This document shows, in pieces, positions 8,723 through 17,393 of a stretch of DNA of 28,900 nt. The stretch covers positions 1,236-30,135 of the forward strand of contig DDDX01000092.1 in NCBI GenBank assembly GCA_002339085.1, in the 5' to 3' direction. This DNA comes from Cellvibrionales bacterium UBA1969. Its GTDB lineage: Bacteria; Pseudomonadota; Gammaproteobacteria; Pseudomonadales; UBA7434. A model generated the notes under the pieces. The model ran no database searches. It was not told the origin of the DNA and saw only the letters and a list, made by a program, of their open reading frames with translations. Position numbers and translations under genes: made by a program. Within the stretch, counting starts at the first letter, position 1, and every line of letters starts with the position of its first letter.

Positions 8723-9853
8723 ATGATGAAAAGAAGACAGTTTTTAGCTGCGGTTGGTGGCAGTATGGTTTGCTGGCATAGCCCAAACTTACTGGCGATG
8801 CAGATTAAGCGGCCTAAACTAGTATGGGTTATGTTACGGGGTGCAATGGATTCTTTGCACGCAGTATTGCCGGTTGCTGACTCTTCATTGATGGATCATC
8901 GACGAGGCTTGCTGAAAACGGTTAAAGGCCAAGCTACGCCTTTAGAGCGCGGCTTTGCACTACATCCATCGCTTAAGACATTTGCTGAGCTTTATCGTCA
9001 AAAACAATTATTGGCGGTCGTTGCAACCAGCTCAGGTGCGAACACCCGCTCACATTTTCGTGCGCAGGATATCGTTGAGTCGGGCTATAATCAAGCTGAC
9101 GCTGAAAGTGGTTGGTTGAACCGCGCGGTTGAAGCCTATCAAGGCGAATCGTTGGCGATAGCCCACAGTTTACCGATTAGTTTGCGTGGCAAACATGCCT
9201 CACAAACGTGGTATCCCGATCATTTTATGGAATCAAGCGAGGATTTATACAATCGTTTGAAATATCTTTATGACGGCGATGAGCAATTACTGAATAGTTT
9301 GATAAACGGGCTCGAAACCCAAGCGCAGCTAGGTGATATGGCAACCGATAAGCAACAGCAAAAATTTTCCAATTTAGCCTTATCATGCGGCAAGTTAATG
9401 CAAGCTAATAATGGTCCTGATTGCAGTATGTTAGAGCTTGACGGCTGGGATACCCATCAGAGACAGGTGTATCGTCTAGATAAGCAGTTTACAGAGCTTG
9501 ATAAGGGTTTGGCCGCTTTGCGTCAAGGCTTGGGTAAGCAATGGAATAATACGGCAGTGATTATCGCAACTGAATTTGGTCGTACTGTGACCGAAAATGG
9601 CACAGGCGGGACAGATCATGGCACTGCGAGTGCTTTGTTTTTAGCCGGTGGCGCGGTTCGTGGTGGTCGCGTCTATGGGCAGTGGCCGGGACTTAAAAAA
9701 GCACAGCTGTTTGAGGGCCGTGACTTAATGCCAACCTCAGATAATCGTCAGTGGATCGCTGCTTTATTAAAACAGCATTGGCAATTAAATGATGTTCAGC
9801 TGAATACGATCTTTCCGCAGATTAGTCCGATGCAGATCAATTTGATTCGTTAG
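8723..9853 (+). CDS. DUF1501 family protein with twin-arginine-like signal
   Basis: A 376-residue member of the DUF1501 family, which has an alkaline phosphatase/sulfatase-like fold. The N terminus reads MMKRRQFLAAVGGS followed by a hydrophobic stretch, matching a Tat export signal (RRxFL). Family landmarks are the early VWVMLRGAMDSLHAVLP, SSGANTRSHFRAQD, LDGWDTHQ, ATEFGRTVTENGTGGTDHG and AGGAVRGGRVYGQWPGL. The DTH and EFGRT...TDHG segments carry the candidate metal and catalytic positions of the fold. Export through Tat suggests a cofactor-loaded or folded periplasmic protein. It is tightly coupled to the upstream DUF1800 gene. Enzymatic activity is unproven for the family. Confidence 0.92.
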   Translation: MMKRRQFLAAVGGSMVCWHSPNLLAMQIKRPKLVWVMLRGAMDSLHAVLPVADSSLMDHRRGLLKTVKGQATPLERGFALHPSLKTFAELYRQKQLLAVVATSSGANTRSHFRAQDIVESGYNQADAESGWLNRAVEAYQGESLAIAHSLPISLRGKHASQTWYPDHFMESSEDLYNRLKYLYDGDEQLLNSLINGLETQAQLGDMATDKQQQKFSNLALSCGKLMQANNGPDCSMLELDGWDTHQRQVYRLDKQFTELDKGLAALRQGLGKQWNNTAVIIATEFGRTVTENGTGGTDHGTASALFLAGGAVRGGRVYGQWPGLKKAQLFEGRDLMPTSDNRQWIAALLKQHWQLNDVQLNTIFPQISPMQINLIR

Positions 9854-9906
9854 TCGAAAGCGAATATTTTTATAAAGTTATGTTATTTGATAAATGTGGG
9901 GATGTC

Positions 9907-10758
9907 ATGAAGTTCAAGCAATTAACGGTTCAATTTTTAAAGGTTGTTTTTGTTACTGCAGTGATGTTACCGGCCAACACATACGCAGCGAGTGAACCTG
10001 CTAATCCTGATGTGTTACCTGGTGCTGAAAGTCATACCTATAAAGTGTTTGATGATACGGCCTTAAGGTTGCATGTCTTTGATCAGTCTCCAAAAGCCAG
10101 CGAGGCAAGACCTGCGATTGTGTTCTTTTTTGGCGGTGGTTTGATGCGAGGCAAGATTACTCACTTTCAAGGGCAAGCCAAAGCCTTAAGTGCGCTTGGT
10201 ATGGTGGCAGTGTTGGCTGATTATCGCGTTAAGTTACGTCACAATACCGGTCCCATTGAAGCTATTTCGGATGCTAAGGATGCCGTTCGATGGGTGCGTG
10301 CACATGCTGAAAAGTTAAATATAGACGCACAAAGAGTTGTAGCTGCCGGAGGTTCCTCTGGGGGCTACCTTGCTGCAGCGACTGCTACTGTCGCTGATAA
10401 GGCTGTGTCTAACATAACATCAGAATTCAGCAGTAAGCCGAACGCCGTTGTTTTGTTCAATCCTGCTTTAGCCAATAAGCATCCACGGGTTAATAAGGCT
10501 TTGTCTCCAACACAGCAATTAATTGATGCCTCGGTTCCTACGTTTATCGTGCACGGCAAAGAAGACAAGATCGTACCCTATTCTTCAGCGGTTGATTACT
10601 GCGATACAGTATTAAGCTTAAACGGTTACTGTGAATTACACAGTTACGAAAAAGTGGGCCATGGCTTTTTTAATCACGGTCGAAATGGCAATAAGGGCTA
10701 TGACGATACTTTATCAAAGCTGATTACTTTCTTAAAAAAGTTCGGTTATATAAAGTAA
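9907..10758 (+). CDS. Exported alpha/beta hydrolase (esterase-like)
   Basis: A 283-residue secreted alpha/beta hydrolase. I choose ATG 9907 rather than the in-frame ATG at 9880: GGGG sits 6 bases upstream, and this start gives a standard signal peptide (MKFKQLTVQFLKVVFVTAV, ending TYAA). Motifs are FFFGGGLMRG in the oxyanion-hole position, the nucleophile elbow GGSSGG (Ser150 from the chosen start), HGKEDKIVP carrying the acid, and VGHGF with the catalytic His. The arrangement fits the BD-FAE/carboxylesterase group, which includes acetyl-esterases acting on decorated polysaccharides. It follows the DUF1501 gene by 53 bases on the same strand and may belong to that operon. The substrate is unknown. 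Confidence 0.88.
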   Translation: MKFKQLTVQFLKVVFVTAVMLPANTYAASEPANPDVLPGAESHTYKVFDDTALRLHVFDQSPKASEARPAIVFFFGGGLMRGKITHFQGQAKALSALGMVAVLADYRVKLRHNTGPIEAISDAKDAVRWVRAHAEKLNIDAQRVVAAGGSSGGYLAAATATVADKAVSNITSEFSSKPNAVVLFNPALANKHPRVNKALSPTQQLIDASVPTFIVHGKEDKIVPYSSAVDYCDTVLSLNGYCELHSYEKVGHGFFNHGRNGNKGYDDTLSKLITFLKKFGYIK

Positions 10759-10804
10759 AAGCGCGCTATAGAAATTCATGTCAATGACTAAATTGCACTG
10801 TTAT

Positions 10805-12448
10805 TTAAGTTGAAGTGCTGGGTAAGAAAATGGCTTTAGCCAGCTTTAAGCCTTGAAGTTTGCCAATTTTAACACTGGTGATTAAGCCCGCCATCATTGC
10901 GCCAACAACGCCGCAAGTCACTACATCCTGGCCGGTAAGATAAAGACCTTTAATGGTAGTTTTGGGTTTTAACCATGTTTGCTTAAACCGTTGTGGATCG
11001 TGGTCAATGCCGTATATTTCTCCTTGTGGATAGCGGCAGAAAAAGTCTGTCGATAGCGTTGTCGATAATTCATAATAGTCTATTTTGCCGCGTAATTGTG
11101 GTAGCTTGTCATAGAGTTCTTTTAGTAAGCGGCGAGATAACGCCTGTTTAAGCGCCTCATAGTCTTCGCCTCGATTTCCCCAAGGTTGATTTTGCCATTG
11201 TGCAAACCATTCATGGCGACATGGCGCCACAATTTCTATCGTTGCACGCCCAGGGTAGCGGCGACTAAAATCAGGGTCTTTGGCAGAGGGGAAAGAAATA
11301 TAGACCATTGGCAACGTAATATTGTCGTTATAGACAATATCTTTTTGAAATTGATCACATACCTGTTCGTAGTGCTCGTTAGGGTAAATCCAAAAATTAG
11401 TTTTGGGCAGTCCAAGATTTTCAGCACTGTCTTGTATGCCAATGTATAAACATATACTGCCCATTGACGGCGTTACTTGGGTAAGATTTTTCTGATAGTC
11501 ATTGACTTGAGGTAGGGTGTTATCCAGCAATTTGGTAAACGTATTAAATACGCCCGCATTGCTAATGATAATGGGTGCTTTGATTGTATTACCATCGGCC
11601 ATTAATACACCGACGGCAGTTTTTTTATCGGTAATGATTTTTTCAACTGAGGCATACGTGAATACCTCGCCACCACTGGCTTGAATGATGGGGATAATTG
11701 TCCGAGCTATTTCTGCTGCGCCGCCAATGGGATAGAAACCACCGTGCATATAATGCTGAGCAATTAAGCTGTGAATGACAAAGCTGGACTCTGCCGGAGG
11801 CATACCGCAGTCACCCCACTGACTGGTCATGAGGGCGATTAACATTTGATTATCAGTGATGTCTTCGAGTACTTCGCGAGTGGTTTGCTGAAACCATACC
11901 GGTCGCTTATGTTTAATTAATAGGTCGATGATACGATTTATCCAGCTGGGCAGTATTTTTTGTAAGGTATGAGTTTGCATAGCCCCTTTAACGCTGTGCA
12001 TACGTTTAAGGTACTCATCAATAGCGGCTTCTTCTTCAGGGAAGGCGTCGATCAAGCCTTGTCTATAGTCGACCTTTCCGCTGTTTAAATTAAAGGTTTC
12101 TTTACCAATAAATATGCGATCAAAGGCCTTATCCATTGCGGACCATTTTAGCTTATCATTGGTAATGTAGTCGAAAAGCCGGCGGGCTGTCGTTTTTGTA
12201 TGACCCACATCACCGATATAATGCACGCCCACGTCCCACTCATAGCCGTTGCGCTCATAGCTGTGGGTAAAGCCACCGGCAGTGTAATGCTGCTCTAATA
12301 CGCATACTTTTTTACCCATTTTCGATAGGCATGCAGCTGATGCTAGACCGCCTATACCAGAGCCAATTACAATGGCATCGTAATCTTGATCGAGGCGGGG
12401 GTGGCGGTAGCGTTTACCAACGCGAATGGTACTTGCTGTTATTGCCAT
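10805..12448 (-). CDS. Retinol saturase/phytoene desaturase-like FAD oxidoreductase
   Basis: A 547-residue flavoprotein of the phytoene dehydrogenase/carotenoid isomerase/all-trans-retinol 13,14-reductase group. The N-terminal Rossmann motif GSGIGGLASAACLSKMG (from residue 29) continues into CVLEQHYTAGG, with Glu52 in the ribose-binding position. The C-terminal FAD segment GLYLTGQDVVTCGVVGAMMAG closes the fold. The internal WDVGVHYIGDVG and GGFYPIGGAAEIA segments are typical of RetSat/CrtI-like enzymes. No other carotenoid gene (crtB, crtY, crtE) is nearby, so a polyene or isoprenoid substrate is only inferred. Two strong inverted repeats lie in the gap before its start. The start ATG has only a weak ribosome site. 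Confidence 0.88.
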   Translation of the reverse strand: MAITASTIRVGKRYRHPRLDQDYDAIVIGSGIGGLASAACLSKMGKKVCVLEQHYTAGGFTHSYERNGYEWDVGVHYIGDVGHTKTTARRLFDYITNDKLKWSAMDKAFDRIFIGKETFNLNSGKVDYRQGLIDAFPEEEAAIDEYLKRMHSVKGAMQTHTLQKILPSWINRIIDLLIKHKRPVWFQQTTREVLEDITDNQMLIALMTSQWGDCGMPPAESSFVIHSLIAQHYMHGGFYPIGGAAEIARTIIPIIQASGGEVFTYASVEKIITDKKTAVGVLMADGNTIKAPIIISNAGVFNTFTKLLDNTLPQVNDYQKNLTQVTPSMGSICLYIGIQDSAENLGLPKTNFWIYPNEHYEQVCDQFQKDIVYNDNITLPMVYISFPSAKDPDFSRRYPGRATIEIVAPCRHEWFAQWQNQPWGNRGEDYEALKQALSRRLLKELYDKLPQLRGKIDYYELSTTLSTDFFCRYPQGEIYGIDHDPQRFKQTWLKPKTTIKGLYLTGQDVVTCGVVGAMMAGLITSVKIGKLQGLKLAKAIFLPSTST

Positions 12449-12637
12449 AATGGATATATCCAGTAAAGACTGTGAGTGAGAGGTTAAGCATATTAGTGGA
12501 AGAAACGATTATTTTATAGTTTTATCGTTTAAATAATTGCTATTCAAACTATCAATCATCGCTTAGAAAATTAAGATTATGAAATTATATTCTACTTAAA
12601 AAGAGTTCTTGATAAAGATATGGAATTTATTTTTAGG

Positions 12638-12672
12638 ATCGAAAAGTCAGCATTCAACACTGACTTTTCGAT
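12638..12672. repeat. Perfect 13-bp inverted repeat (hairpin)
   Basis: ATCGAAAAGTCAG at 12638-12650 pairs perfectly with its reverse complement at 12660-12672 around a 9-base loop. It lies downstream of the minus-strand DoxX gene and upstream of the flavoprotein gene. No T-run follows on either strand, so it is not a canonical Rho-independent terminator. It could still act as a transcript-end or RNA-stability hairpin. Confidence 0.8.
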
Positions 12673-12679
12673 GATTGTT

Positions 12680-12710
12680 ACCCATCAACTTCTTTTAGAA
12701 TGTGATGGGT
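12680..12710. repeat. Second inverted repeat, 8-bp stem
   Basis: ACCCATCA at 12680-12687 pairs with TGATGGGT at 12703-12710 around a 15-base loop. It begins 8 bases after the larger hairpin, so the DoxX 3' flank carries two tandem stem-loops. Function unknown; a transcription end-point is the simplest reading. Confidence 0.6.
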
Positions 12711-12722
12711 GAACGCGATAAT

Positions 12723-13109
12723 TTAAGCAATGCTTTGACGGGATTCTTCATCGGGTCGACAAGCCAAATAAAAGAAAATGAGGCAATACAGTAGGGCGGC
12801 TTCACCGTTATTGATAGCGGGAAAGAAGGCCTCGCCGAACTGAAATTTCCAATGGTATTGAAGGTAGGCGACGGCCATGGTGCCGCTGGCAAGAAATGCC
12901 GCTGGCCGAGAGAATAAGCCCACAGCAATTAATAGACCACAGACAAGTTCTATCAGGCCGCCAAACCAAAGTTGTGTGCCAAAGGTAGGTGCCGGATATT
13001 GGCTGAGAATGCCAAATAGTTTTTGAACGCCATGGAATGAAAACATCAAACCAGCTAAGACGCGAAGTAGTAAAAAGCTGTACTTATTAATTGGATCAAG
13101 AAATTTCAT
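12723..13109 (-). CDS. DoxX family membrane protein
   Basis: A 128-residue inner-membrane protein of the DoxX/DoxD-like family with about four predicted transmembrane helices. Characteristic segments are LLRVLAGLMFSFHGVQKLFG near the N terminus, LWFGGLIELVCGLLIAVGLFSRPAAFLASGTMAVAYL shown by the core GLIELVCGLLIAVGLFSRPA, and the late FFPAINNGEAALLYCLIFFYLA. The length is standard. A strong AAGGAGAG ribosome site precedes the ATG. It starts 45 bases after the amidohydrolase gene on the same strand, so the two probably form an operon. DoxX proteins are linked to oxidative stress and sulfur/quinone chemistry in some bacteria; the role here is open. Confidence 0.92.
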   Translation of the reverse strand: MKFLDPINKYSFLLLRVLAGLMFSFHGVQKLFGILSQYPAPTFGTQLWFGGLIELVCGLLIAVGLFSRPAAFLASGTMAVAYLQYHWKFQFGEAFFPAINNGEAALLYCLIFFYLACRPDEESRQSIA

Positions 13110-13154
13110 GGTTCTCTCCTTAACAGTGATGATTAATCAGCTAGAATTTTTCAT

Positions 13155-14936
13155 TTAGTGTGAATTGCTTTCAAACACCGTTTCACCGGCTTTAATGGTT
13201 TTCATGACTTTAATATTTTTTAATTCAGCGACGGGAGTCTGAAGTGGGTTTTTATCTAAGATAACCAAATCAGCTACTTTCCCAACCGCCAATGAGCCTT
13301 TTTGTTGCTCTTCGAAATGTTGGTAAGCGGGCCAAATGGTCATGGCTTTTAAAGCGGTATACGTATCGATTCGCTGCCGCTCGCCAAGGATGAAGCCGCT
13401 GCGGGTAGTACGATTCACTGCGCTATCCAAAATACGCATGGCATTAGGATAAGTGACCGGCGCATCTGAATGGATACTGAAAGGGATCGACTTATCGGCT
13501 AGCCAACCGGTGGGTGAAATATTTTCGGCTCGCTCAGGCCCCGCTACCGAGCTTCGGTGCCAGTCACCCCAGTAAAAGGTGTGCATAGGGTATAGCGCAG
13601 GAAAAACGCCTAATGTTTCAATATCGGCAACTTGATCTTCCCTTAAAAATTGGCCATGAATCATGACGGTGCGCCGGTCTTCATTGTTTATGCCTTGATG
13701 TTTTGCAAACGCATTAGCCGATTTAATGGTACGAATCAGTTGGTCAATGGCCGCATCGCCATTGGTGTGGGTCATGATCTGCCAGTCTTTTTGATAAGCC
13801 AGTTGATACCAGTTAAGCGCCTGTTCATCAGTCATTGCTGGGTAGCCGGCATAGTCGACAGTTTGTCCTGGTGGTGGCTCGACATAAGGTTCCGTAAACC
13901 AAGCTGTTTTTCCCTGTGGTGAGCCGTCAAAGGTAAGCTTAATACCGCCAATTCTAAACCCGTTTTGGTAGTAGCGTGACATCAGTGGCCCATCTAATAA
14001 AGCGAGATCGTTCAGAGCAGCAATATCGGCATAAGCAACTACATCGATAGCAAAGACTCCTTGTTCAGCCAGCGCGGGGAGTGCGTTAAGCGCAGATATA
14101 TCGGCTTTGCCTTCTTGCACGGTGGTAAATCCATTAGATGTATAGGTAGCTTCGCCTGCTTTCATCATGGCTGTATAATCTTCGGGCGAAAATTTAGGTA
14201 CCAGCTGATAGATCATTTTGAAATGCGCATTTTCCTGCATGACGCCACTGGGTGTCCTTCCATCGGCTTCGCGCTCAATGATGCCGCCATCGGGGTTGGG
14301 TGAGTCGGCGTTAACTCCTAGTATGTCCATGGCTTTGCTGTTGTAAACTCCCAGGTGTCCAGATTGATGCATGACGAGTATAGGAATTTCGGTGCTAATC
14401 GCATCTAATTCATGGCGGTTAGGGTGGCGCTGCTCCTGCAATTGTGAATCATCATAATTAAAGCCCATGGCGACGCCATAGGCTTGAACTGTGGGTGCGT
14501 TTGCGATGTAGTCGCGCATGGTTTGTTGTAATTCTGCGATTGAATTTACCGGTCCATCTGGCGCAGGGAGTAAATTAGCTACAATGGACTGCATGCCTAC
14601 GCCTGATAAATGACTATGGGCGTCAAAAAAACCGGGCAGCAATGCCTGCTGATTTAAATGGATCAGTTCAGTGGTCTCGGTTTGGTGACTTAGCACCTCT
14701 GCGCTACTGCCAACGCGAATAATCTTGCCATTACTGATTGCAATGGCTTCGACCAGAGGTTGCTGATCGTCCATGGTGATTATCGAACCGCCGGTAAATA
14801 TGAGTTCAGCGGGCGAGAATGTCGGGTTTGAGTCACAGCCACTAATTAGAGCTGAAAATCCCATTAACAATACCAATTTTAGGGAGAAAATACGGCGACA
14901 AATTGATTGAGTTTTCCCCATACTAGTTAAGCGCAT
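13155..14936 (-). CDS. YtcJ-like amidohydrolase lipoprotein
   Basis: A 593-residue metal-dependent amidohydrolase of the YtcJ/Amidohydro_3 type. The N terminus has basic residues, a hydrophobic core and a lipobox ending ALISGC (Cys34), so the enzyme is probably lipid-anchored and periplasmic. Metal-ligand landmarks are the HxH motif in FFDAHSHLSG, MTHTNGDAAID, MIHGQFLREDQV and the SIHSDAPVTYPN segment with the late Asp. The C terminus returns to a composite beta-sandwich (GSLAVGKVADLVILDKNP). The start at 14936 has AGGA 11 bases upstream; the Met at residue 6 is an alternative. Substrates of YtcJ-like proteins are mostly unknown, commonly N-acyl or cyclic amides. It leads the probable operon with DoxX. 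Confidence 0.9.
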   Translation of the reverse strand: MRLTSMGKTQSICRRIFSLKLVLLMGFSALISGCDSNPTFSPAELIFTGGSIITMDDQQPLVEAIAISNGKIIRVGSSAEVLSHQTETTELIHLNQQALLPGFFDAHSHLSGVGMQSIVANLLPAPDGPVNSIAELQQTMRDYIANAPTVQAYGVAMGFNYDDSQLQEQRHPNRHELDAISTEIPILVMHQSGHLGVYNSKAMDILGVNADSPNPDGGIIEREADGRTPSGVMQENAHFKMIYQLVPKFSPEDYTAMMKAGEATYTSNGFTTVQEGKADISALNALPALAEQGVFAIDVVAYADIAALNDLALLDGPLMSRYYQNGFRIGGIKLTFDGSPQGKTAWFTEPYVEPPPGQTVDYAGYPAMTDEQALNWYQLAYQKDWQIMTHTNGDAAIDQLIRTIKSANAFAKHQGINNEDRRTVMIHGQFLREDQVADIETLGVFPALYPMHTFYWGDWHRSSVAGPERAENISPTGWLADKSIPFSIHSDAPVTYPNAMRILDSAVNRTTRSGFILGERQRIDTYTALKAMTIWPAYQHFEEQQKGSLAVGKVADLVILDKNPLQTPVAELKNIKVMKTIKAGETVFESNSH

Positions 14937-15347
14937 CAGACGATAAATCCTCTATTTAATTGTTAATGTAAAGGCGACCTCTGTTAAAATTTGCTCTATC
15001 ACAGCAACTTAATTTTAGAACATAACTTGGTGAATATGAAATGATTTATCTTGTAATAAAAAAGGGTGTTTGCTGGGTGCCTAGCGGTATATTTAACTGA
15101 CTCGACGCATGTAAATCGTTTGGAAAAAATAATTAATACCTTTGGATATCAGACGTATCCGTAAAGATCAGGTTCGTTACGGTTTAGTACCGTGTCGTTA
15201 ATATAAGACAGTTAAACCTCAGCTAAAGATTTTTTAGTTTTTTGCATTTTTCTTACGTCTTACTGAATAATTACGGACTTTCCTTTTTGGCCCATGGTCG
15301 CTGTGAGTATTCTTACAGTAATTTATGCATAAGCCAGAGAACATCAA
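14937..15347. other. 411-base intergenic region, no gene seen
   Basis: AT-rich gap downstream of the cryptochrome gene and upstream of the amidohydrolase, both on the minus strand. It must hold the amidohydrolase promoter, but I see no convincing -35/-10 pair. A 5-bp hairpin (ACGGT/ACCGT, 15179-15193) and an imperfect palindrome (15304-15321) just past the cryptochrome stop are the only structures noticed. The open frames are very short and resemble nothing known. Confidence 0.5.
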
Positions 15348-16916
15348 TCATCGAATAGGCCAACCGGTCGGATCAATGTGATCGATAGCTAGATGGCTGT
15401 GTTCAATGCTGGCCTCTGGGCCTAGCCATTGTCGAATATAACTGCCTTTAGGGTCAAATCGTTGCTGTTGTTTTTTTAGATCAAAATGGCGCCCACCGTG
15501 CCCGCTACTGCGCGGGTCGGCACCCACACCTGCTAAGTACTGCCAATTTCCCCAATTGATCGCTACATCGTAATCGATTAATTGGGCTTCAAAATACGCA
15601 GCGCCATAACGCCAATCTACATTGAGCTCGTTGACCAGACAGCTGGCGACAATTTGACGGCCGCGGTTCGATATATAGCCGGTTAGGTTCAATTGCTTCA
15701 TGCAGGCGTTTACCAGCGGGTAGGGCGTGGTTCCATCCGTCCACGACTTGAAGCGCTCAGGATAAAAGCTGCTTAATGGCCGTCGTCGATCAATACCTGA
15801 AAAACGAAATAAAGCTTGCTGATGATAAAAGGCATACCAAAAGAAATATTCACGCCATAATAATTCGAAGAATATCCAATAACTCGAATCACTGCGCTCG
15901 TGCTTTTGCTCAAATGTATGAAGGGCGTCAATCACTTGACGAGCGGATAAGCAACCGTTTGCTAGCCATGCAGAAAATTTTGTTGAGTTTTCCCAGCCGC
16001 CTAAGGAATTGCGCACCGCTTTATATTGATGGGCGCGCTGATCAGAAAAATAATGATTAAGATGTTCGTTTGCGGAACGTTCACCGCCAAAAAATCCCGC
16101 CTCGCTATCGTTGCTACTGATAATATTTCTGTCAAAGGATTCGTCGTTAATCGACTGCCTAGCACCTGTATGCTTAGGGGGGTTGCTGGAGTTATTTAAG
16201 CAGTCTAACTTGGTAATTTCCAGTGCCTGCTCGATATCATCGACCCAGATCTCAGCCAGTTGTGCATAATTACTGGGCGACAAGGCAACGGGTTTAGGGA
16301 GTGGTGCAGAGATATTGACTGGGGAGTCAAGAATTAACCGTTGTTTTTTTATGGCAGTTTCGATGATACGTCGGAATTTTGAGAAGCTGGGAATAAAGCC
16401 GTTTGGTGCATTATTGTCTTTCCCGTTTAGATGACCAAGCCCGGTTAACAATTGCATGTCGTGGTGGTTGATTAAACTTAGATTGTCTAACTCATGCCAC
16501 TTAATCGCTTCGGTCGACGGTACTTGAGGGTTAGTAGGCGATGCTTGATTGACACTAGCGCGCAATAATCGCCATTGCTGCTGTTCATCAAAGGCAGGAT
16601 GTCGACTTCTAAATATCTGTGAAACTTCATATTGAGCAATCAATTTTGGCAGTACGATCAGGGGGTCACCAGCAAATATCAGCAATTGCTGTCCTTCATA
16701 AGATAATTGTTGTTTCAGTTGCTGAAGGCTCTGTGCCAGAAACTTTCGTCGATGCTGTGTCATATGTGGCTGTTGGTAGCGGCCCATACCTAACCACTTA
16801 GGCTCGATACAAAACACGATCAATAGATACTCAACAGATTTTGACGCTTGTGCCAAGCAAAGATTGTCGTGTTGGCGTAAGTCGTTACCCAGCCAATAAA
16901 GTCCTGTTTTTTGCAT
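15348..16916 (-). CDS. DASH family cryptochrome
   Basis: A 522-residue flavoprotein of the photolyase/cryptochrome superfamily, DASH class; members repair cyclobutane pyrimidine dimers in single-stranded DNA and may sense blue light. The N terminus shows the antenna (MTHF-binding) domain start GLYWLGNDLRQHDNLCL. The FAD domain shows WLANGCLSARQV, LLWREYFFWYAFYH, GYISNRGRQIVASCLVNEL, AINWGNWQYLAGVGADPR and the DASH-typical C-terminal RHFDLKKQQQRFDPKGSYIRQW. I start at ATG 16916; an in-frame TTG directly before it is the alternative. It is divergent from the DUF2805-DUF2256 pair, small genes often found beside cryptochromes and photolyases. Assignment to DASH is strong; signalling versus repair is not decidable here. 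Confidence 0.94.
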   Translation of the reverse strand: MQKTGLYWLGNDLRQHDNLCLAQASKSVEYLLIVFCIEPKWLGMGRYQQPHMTQHRRKFLAQSLQQLKQQLSYEGQQLLIFAGDPLIVLPKLIAQYEVSQIFRSRHPAFDEQQQWRLLRASVNQASPTNPQVPSTEAIKWHELDNLSLINHHDMQLLTGLGHLNGKDNNAPNGFIPSFSKFRRIIETAIKKQRLILDSPVNISAPLPKPVALSPSNYAQLAEIWVDDIEQALEITKLDCLNNSSNPPKHTGARQSINDESFDRNIISSNDSEAGFFGGERSANEHLNHYFSDQRAHQYKAVRNSLGGWENSTKFSAWLANGCLSARQVIDALHTFEQKHERSDSSYWIFFELLWREYFFWYAFYHQQALFRFSGIDRRRPLSSFYPERFKSWTDGTTPYPLVNACMKQLNLTGYISNRGRQIVASCLVNELNVDWRYGAAYFEAQLIDYDVAINWGNWQYLAGVGADPRSSGHGGRHFDLKKQQQRFDPKGSYIRQWLGPEASIEHSHLAIDHIDPTGWPIR

Positions 16917-17005
16917 CAAATAAGTACGCTCTGCGGGTGATTTAATAACGATAACTTATACGATTTTGGTAAATATCAGACCACTCTAGCATGTTTTTTG
17001 GTTAA

Positions 17006-17033
17006 TTGATTTTGATCTCTTTTACAGTATAAA
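17006..17033 (+). promoter_or_regulatory. Candidate sigma-70 promoter for DUF2805-DUF2256
   Basis: TTGATT (17006-17011) and TATAAA (17028-17033) are separated by 16 bases. Predicted transcription would start near 17040, about 34 bases before the TTG start codon of the DUF2805 gene. The position between divergent genes fits a promoter. Confidence 0.5.
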
Positions 17034-17073
17034 ACGTAAAATCAAAACCTCCAGCCAATACAGGTCAACATCT

Positions 17074-17370
17074 TTGAAAAATGGGCCAACCAAAAACGTG
17101 TTCTCAGCTATATCGAGCTTAACAGGCGAACAGCAGTCTCGGATTATTGAAATGGCTTGGGAAGACCGTACGCCTTTTGAAGCCATTAAGCGTCAGTTCG
17201 GTTTCAGTGAAAAGGAGGTGATTCGATTGATGCGACAGCAACTAAAGCGTCGCAGCTTTAATTCATGGCGAGCCAGAGTGACAGGGCGGGCCACCAAGCA
17301 TCAAGCCATGCGGCCGGCGTCAGTGTTGCGGGCTCATTGTCCTACGCAATATAAAATTAAAAATCGTTAG
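17074..17370 (+). CDS. DUF2805/TIGR03643 family small protein
   Basis: A 98-residue protein of the DUF2805 (TIGR03643) family, function unknown. The conserved core is IIEMAWEDRTPFEAIKRQFGFSEKEVIRLMRQ, here split as IIEMAWEDRTPFEAIK and FGFSEKEVIRLMR, followed by basic residues and the SWRARVTGRATKH segment. The core reads like a helix-turn-helix, so nucleic-acid binding is plausible but unproven. The start is TTG 17074 with AGG 9 bases upstream; GTG 17098 is the next alternative. The gene is divergent from the DASH cryptochrome and lies 23 bases before the DUF2256 gene, a neighbourhood that recurs with photolyase/cryptochrome genes. Confidence 0.85.
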   Translation: MKNGPTKNVFSAISSLTGEQQSRIIEMAWEDRTPFEAIKRQFGFSEKEVIRLMRQQLKRRSFNSWRARVTGRATKHQAMRPASVLRAHCPTQYKIKNR

Positions 17371-17393
17371 TTGATGTCATCAATAGGCGCTAA

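Noticed and set aside
13650..14303. Forward-strand frames inside the amidohydrolase gene
   Set aside because: They are antisense shadows; the reverse-strand protein has all family motifs over this stretch.
15179..15193. Short hairpin ACGGT/ACCGT in the 411-base gap
   Set aside because: A 5-bp stem without a T-run is expected by chance.
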